DNA from: Kiritimatiellota bacterium | GTDB taxonomy: Bacteria; Verrucomicrobiota; Kiritimatiellia; JAAZAB01 | Assembly: GCA_008636095.1 (NCBI GenBank) | Contig: VSJD01000276.1 | Coordinates: 1-10,000 of the forward strand | Direction of reading: 5' to 3' | DNA: 10,000 nucleotides | Part shown: positions 7,995-10,000 of the stretch, piece after piece | Layout of the letters: each line of letters starts with the position of its first letter | Position numbering within the stretch: the stretch's first letter is position 1 | Position numbers and translations under genes: made by a program | Notes under the pieces: generated by a model | Database searches by the model: none | What the model saw: only the letters and a program-made list of their open reading frames with translations | What the model was told of the DNA's origin: nothing

Positions 7995-9482
7995 ATGATG
8001 GCAGACGCAAACAACTGGATGGCCACAAGGATCAAGCCGGATCAGATTAATAAATATCTCGTCGGCGGCAAATGCTTCATTGATGCGCCTCAAATTGAAA
8101 ATTGTCTGAAAACAAATACGAAGAACGATGCGGCCAGGGTGCGGGCTATTCTGGAAAAATCGCTTGCCATTCAAACCTTGGCGCCGGATGAGGCCGCCTG
8201 CCTGCTCAATGTTGCCGATGACGCATTATGGGAGGAGATGGAAGCGGTCGCCGGGAAAGTAAAGCAGAAGGTCTACGACAACCGCATCGTTACCTTTGCG
8301 CCGCTCTATTGCTCCAACCTGTGTGTAAATGATTGTCAATACTGTGGCTTCCGGCGAAGTAATTCCGCCGCCCAGCGCCACAAACTCACTTCCGACCAGA
8401 TTAGAAAGGAAACCGAGGTTTTGGCCGGCGTGATCGGCCATAAACGCCTTATTGTGGTTTTCGGCGAACATCCCCAGACCGATACGGATTATATCGCTTC
8501 CACAATTGAAACGATTATGAGCGCCAAGGTGCAAGCCCGGCGGGGTTTCGGCCAGATCCGCCGATGCAACGTCAACGCCGCTCCTATTTCCATTGAAGAC
8601 CTGCAAATTCTAAAAAAGACCGGCATCGGAACTTTTCAGGTTTTCCAGGAAACTTATCATCCGGAACAATACCGTCTTGTGCACCCCGCCGGCACAATCA
8701 AAGGTGATTATTTGTGGCGGCTCTATGCCATGCACCGCTCCATGGAAGCCGGCGTTGATGACGTGGGACTGGGTGCACTGTTCGGGCTATACGACTGGAA
8801 ATTTGAGGTGATGGGATTGCTTCATCACGCGCTGGAACTGGAAAGCAAATTTGGCATTGGCCCGCATACAATCTCATTTCCGCGCATTGAGCCGGCGGAT
8901 AACACGCCGCTGAGCAATAGTTCTAAATATAAAGTCAGCGATGCCAATTTCCGCAAACTGGTAACCGTCATCCGTTTGGCTGTACCTTATACCGGCATGA
9001 TCCTGACCGCCCGCGAAAACGCCGCAATGCGGAAACAGATTCTGCCGTTAGGTTGCACCCAAATCGACGCTTCCTCCCGCATCGGCGTCGGCGCCTACGC
9101 CGACGCACTCGATGAACAGCAGGGCAATAAACAGCAATTTTACCTCAGCGACACCCGCAGCCTGGACACTGCGGTTCGCGAACTGGCCACAGCCGGATTC
9201 ATAACCTCCTTTTGTACTGCGGGTTATCGCTGCGGCCGGACCGGCAAGCAAATAATGAATCTACTGCGCTGCGGCAAGGAAGGCCATTTCTGCAAGCTGA
9301 ATGCCGTTATTACCTTTCGCGAATGGCTTGATGATTTTGCCAGCCCCATTACAATAGCCGCCGGCGAAATAATTATTGCCAGAGAAATTGAGGAAATCCG
9401 ACAAAAACTGCCGGATTTTTATATGCAGTTTTTGGAGTATTACGAAGAAACAAAGGCGGGGAAACGTGATCTCTATTTTTAG
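7995..9482 (+). CDS. hydG: [FeFe]-hydrogenase maturase HydG (radical SAM tyrosine lyase), variant auxiliary-cluster motif
   Basis: 495 residues. HydG is a radical-SAM enzyme that cleaves tyrosine to give CO and cyanide on an auxiliary cluster, supplying the Fe(CO)2(CN) unit of the H-cluster. The radical-SAM motif CVNDCQYCGF has Cys110, Cys114, Cys117 (CX3CX2C). Family hallmarks follow: FGEHPQTD, VFQETYHPEQY, GPHTISFPRIEPA, DASSRIGVGAY, and the C-terminal SFCTAGYRCGRTG...FC.LNAVITF region. In characterised HydG the C-terminal CX2CX22C motif holds the auxiliary cluster. Here the first and last Cys are present (Cys407, Cys433) but the middle position is Gly410, with a Cys at 413. Whether CO/CN synthesis survives is uncertain. 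The start is one of two adjacent ATGs (7995 or 7998), with a weak AGGA upstream. It lies 38 bases after hydA and is probably in the same operon. The radical-SAM relatives ThiH, NosL and HydE are less likely given the C-terminal motif and context. HydE and HydF are not encoded here. Confidence 0.92.
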   Translation: MMADANNWMATRIKPDQINKYLVGGKCFIDAPQIENCLKTNTKNDAARVRAILEKSLAIQTLAPDEAACLLNVADDALWEEMEAVAGKVKQKVYDNRIVTFAPLYCSNLCVNDCQYCGFRRSNSAAQRHKLTSDQIRKETEVLAGVIGHKRLIVVFGEHPQTDTDYIASTIETIMSAKVQARRGFGQIRRCNVNAAPISIEDLQILKKTGIGTFQVFQETYHPEQYRLVHPAGTIKGDYLWRLYAMHRSMEAGVDDVGLGALFGLYDWKFEVMGLLHHALELESKFGIGPHTISFPRIEPADNTPLSNSSKYKVSDANFRKLVTVIRLAVPYTGMILTARENAAMRKQILPLGCTQIDASSRIGVGAYADALDEQQGNKQQFYLSDTRSLDTAVRELATAGFITSFCTAGYRCGRTGKQIMNLLRCGKEGHFCKLNAVITFREWLDDFASPITIAAGEIIIAREIEEIRQKLPDFYMQFLEYYEETKAGKRDLYF

Positions 9483-9622
9483 GGCCTGCGTAAATACCCT
9501 GGTCATTTACATCAAGGCCGGCGGGTCAAGGCTGTTGCGCTACCGAACGGGAAGATGTAAATCTGGTAGAGCCGCACAACCCTGATCACCTACCGGGCCG
9601 CCAAAGGCGGGTAAACCTGTGC
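9483..9622 (+). other. Inverted-repeat-rich non-coding segment after hydG
   Basis: No convincing gene is visible here. Possible pairings: GGCCT 9483-9487 with AGGCC 9515-9519, enclosing GTAAAT 9490-9495 with ATTTAC 9505-9510; CTACC 9540-9544 with GGTAG 9565-9569, stacked on AGAT 9553-9556 and ATCT 9561-9564 around a GTAA (GNRA-type) tetraloop; GCACA 9574-9578 with TGTGC 9618-9622, enclosing CCGCC 9598-9602 with GGCGG 9606-9610. A rival 9-bp pairing joins ATTTACATC 9505-9513 to GATGTAAAT 9554-9562. It may be the structured 3' end of the hyd transcript; there is no T-run directly after any stem, so it is not a canonical intrinsic terminator. I recognise no known riboswitch class. Folding was done by eye. 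Confidence 0.45.
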
Positions 9623-9637
9623 AGTTGCTGGGATATC

Positions 9638-9666
9638 TGGACGACCTGAGTAATTTTTAATACAAT
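9638..9666 (+). promoter_or_regulatory. Candidate sigma-70-type promoter of the response-regulator gene
   Basis: TGGACG (9638-9643; four of six matches to TTGACA) and TACAAT (9661-9666; five of six matches to TATAAT) are separated by exactly 17 bases. The local AT-rich stretch TAATTTTTAATACAAT around the -10 box is unusual for this window. Transcription would begin near 9673 and leave a leader of about 55-60 bases before ATG 9731, which suggests separate expression of the receiver gene. No transcription-factor site is evident. Confidence 0.4.
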
Positions 9667-9715
9667 TAGTAGCGCGGCAATTCGTTGCAGGTTCAAAACA
9701 ACAACCGACCTATTG

Positions 9716-9722
9716 AAAGGAG
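9716..9722 (+). promoter_or_regulatory. Ribosome binding site of the response-regulator gene
   Basis: AAAGGAG, eight bases before ATG 9731, is the same strong Shine-Dalgarno type seen at hydC, hydB and hydA, and it fixes the receiver start. Confidence 0.7.
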
Positions 9723-9730
9723 ATAACGCC

Positions 9731-10000
9731 ATGGCTCACAGAGTACTGATTATTGATGACGATCCGGAATTCGTTGAAGCCACGTCCAACTTGTTGGATG
9801 CCCAAGGGTATAAAGTCGTTTCGGCGCCCAACGGCAAAGTGGGCATTGCCAAAGCCAAGGAAGAGAACCCGGACATCATCCTGCTCGACGTAATGATGAC
9901 CCGCGATACCGAAGGTTTTGAAGTGGCACGTGAATTAAACCAGGACCCGAAGCTTAAAAATATCCCGGTCATAATTATTTCCGGCATCAAAAAGGAAATG
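9731..10000 (+). CDS. Response-regulator receiver domain protein (3'-truncated by window edge)
   Basis: Ninety codons are visible before the window ends. The sequence is a CheY-like receiver: MAHRVLIIDDDPEF with the acidic pocket (Asp10, Asp11), phosphoacceptor Asp53 in IILLDVMM, and the conserved switch Ser84 in IPVIIISG. The conserved Lys should lie just beyond the edge. The loop after the phosphoacceptor, MMTRDTEGFEVAREL, matches a type of receiver that I associate with hydrogenase gene clusters and that is usually stand-alone, but this is recollection and any output domain would be outside the window. It may be phosphorylated by the Cache histidine kinase encoded at the other end of the hydrogenase block; that is inferred from proximity only. 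It has its own strong ribosome-binding site and a candidate promoter in the 248-base gap after hydG. Confidence 0.9.
   Translation, partial: MAHRVLIIDDDPEFVEATSNLLDAQGYKVVSAPNGKVGIAKAKEENPDIILLDVMMTRDTEGFEVARELNQDPKLKNIPVIIISGIKKEM

Noticed and set aside
9574..9660. Intrinsic terminator formed by the GCACA/TGTGC stem and the later T5 run
   Set aside because: The T-run at 9654-9658 is about 30 bases after the stem, too far for a canonical intrinsic terminator.
9685..9704. TTG...CAA dyad near the receiver gene as a Rex site
   Set aside because: Only the outer triplets match and the span is wrong; A/C-rich sequence gives such hits by chance.
9565..9710. tRNA-like fragments (GGTAGAGC and GGTTCAAA)
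   Set aside because: They resemble D-arm and T-loop sequence, but they are too far apart and no acceptor stem or anticodon arm can be formed around them.

Overview
The window carries a compact, all-plus-strand block for redox-controlled hydrogen metabolism in an anaerobic bacterium. Its core is a multi-subunit [FeFe]-hydrogenase of the NAD(H)-linked (HydABC/Hnd) type: a NuoE-like subunit (hydC, 2508-3041), a very large NuoF-like subunit fused to a glutamate-synthase-small-subunit-like FAD/NAD(P) module (hydB, 3041-6178) and the H-cluster catalytic subunit (hydA, 6190-7956). The H-cluster maturase gene hydG follows (7995-9482).

Regulators flank the enzyme. The window opens inside a gene for the NADH/NAD+ sensor Rex (1-514). 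A membrane-bound Cache-HAMP histidine kinase gene starts one base after the rex stop (516-2447). The window closes inside a response-regulator receiver gene (9731-10000) that has its own candidate promoter. Rex could match hydrogenase expression to the NADH pool, while the kinase and receiver may form a two-component system split across the hydrogenase genes. That pairing is inferred from position.

The junctions are tight: 1 base between rex and kinase, about 60 bases to hydC, a one-base TAATG overlap from hydC to hydB, 11 bases to hydA, 38 bases to hydG. This suggests one transcript from before the window through hydG. The 248-base hydG-receiver gap is the longest non-coding stretch; it is rich in inverted repeats that allow mutually exclusive pairings.

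Two protein features stand out. HydB lacks the C-terminal two-cluster ferredoxin domain usual for bifurcating HydB and carries a GltD/NfnB-like module in its place, so the complex may touch both NAD(H) and NADP(H). HydG has Gly at one Cys position of its C-terminal CX2CX22C auxiliary-cluster motif, with a nearby Cys three residues further on. The maturases HydE and HydF are not in the window.

Taxonomy is not fixed by the sequence. Moderate GC, strong AAAGGAG ribosome-binding sites, a Cache kinase of a type I associate with anaerobic Deltaproteobacteria, and a GltD-linked hydrogenase would suit an uncultivated anaerobe (for example PVC group, Omnitrophota-like or deltaproteobacterial). This is a weak inference. 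There are no IS elements, CRISPR arrays, rRNAs or convincing tRNAs.
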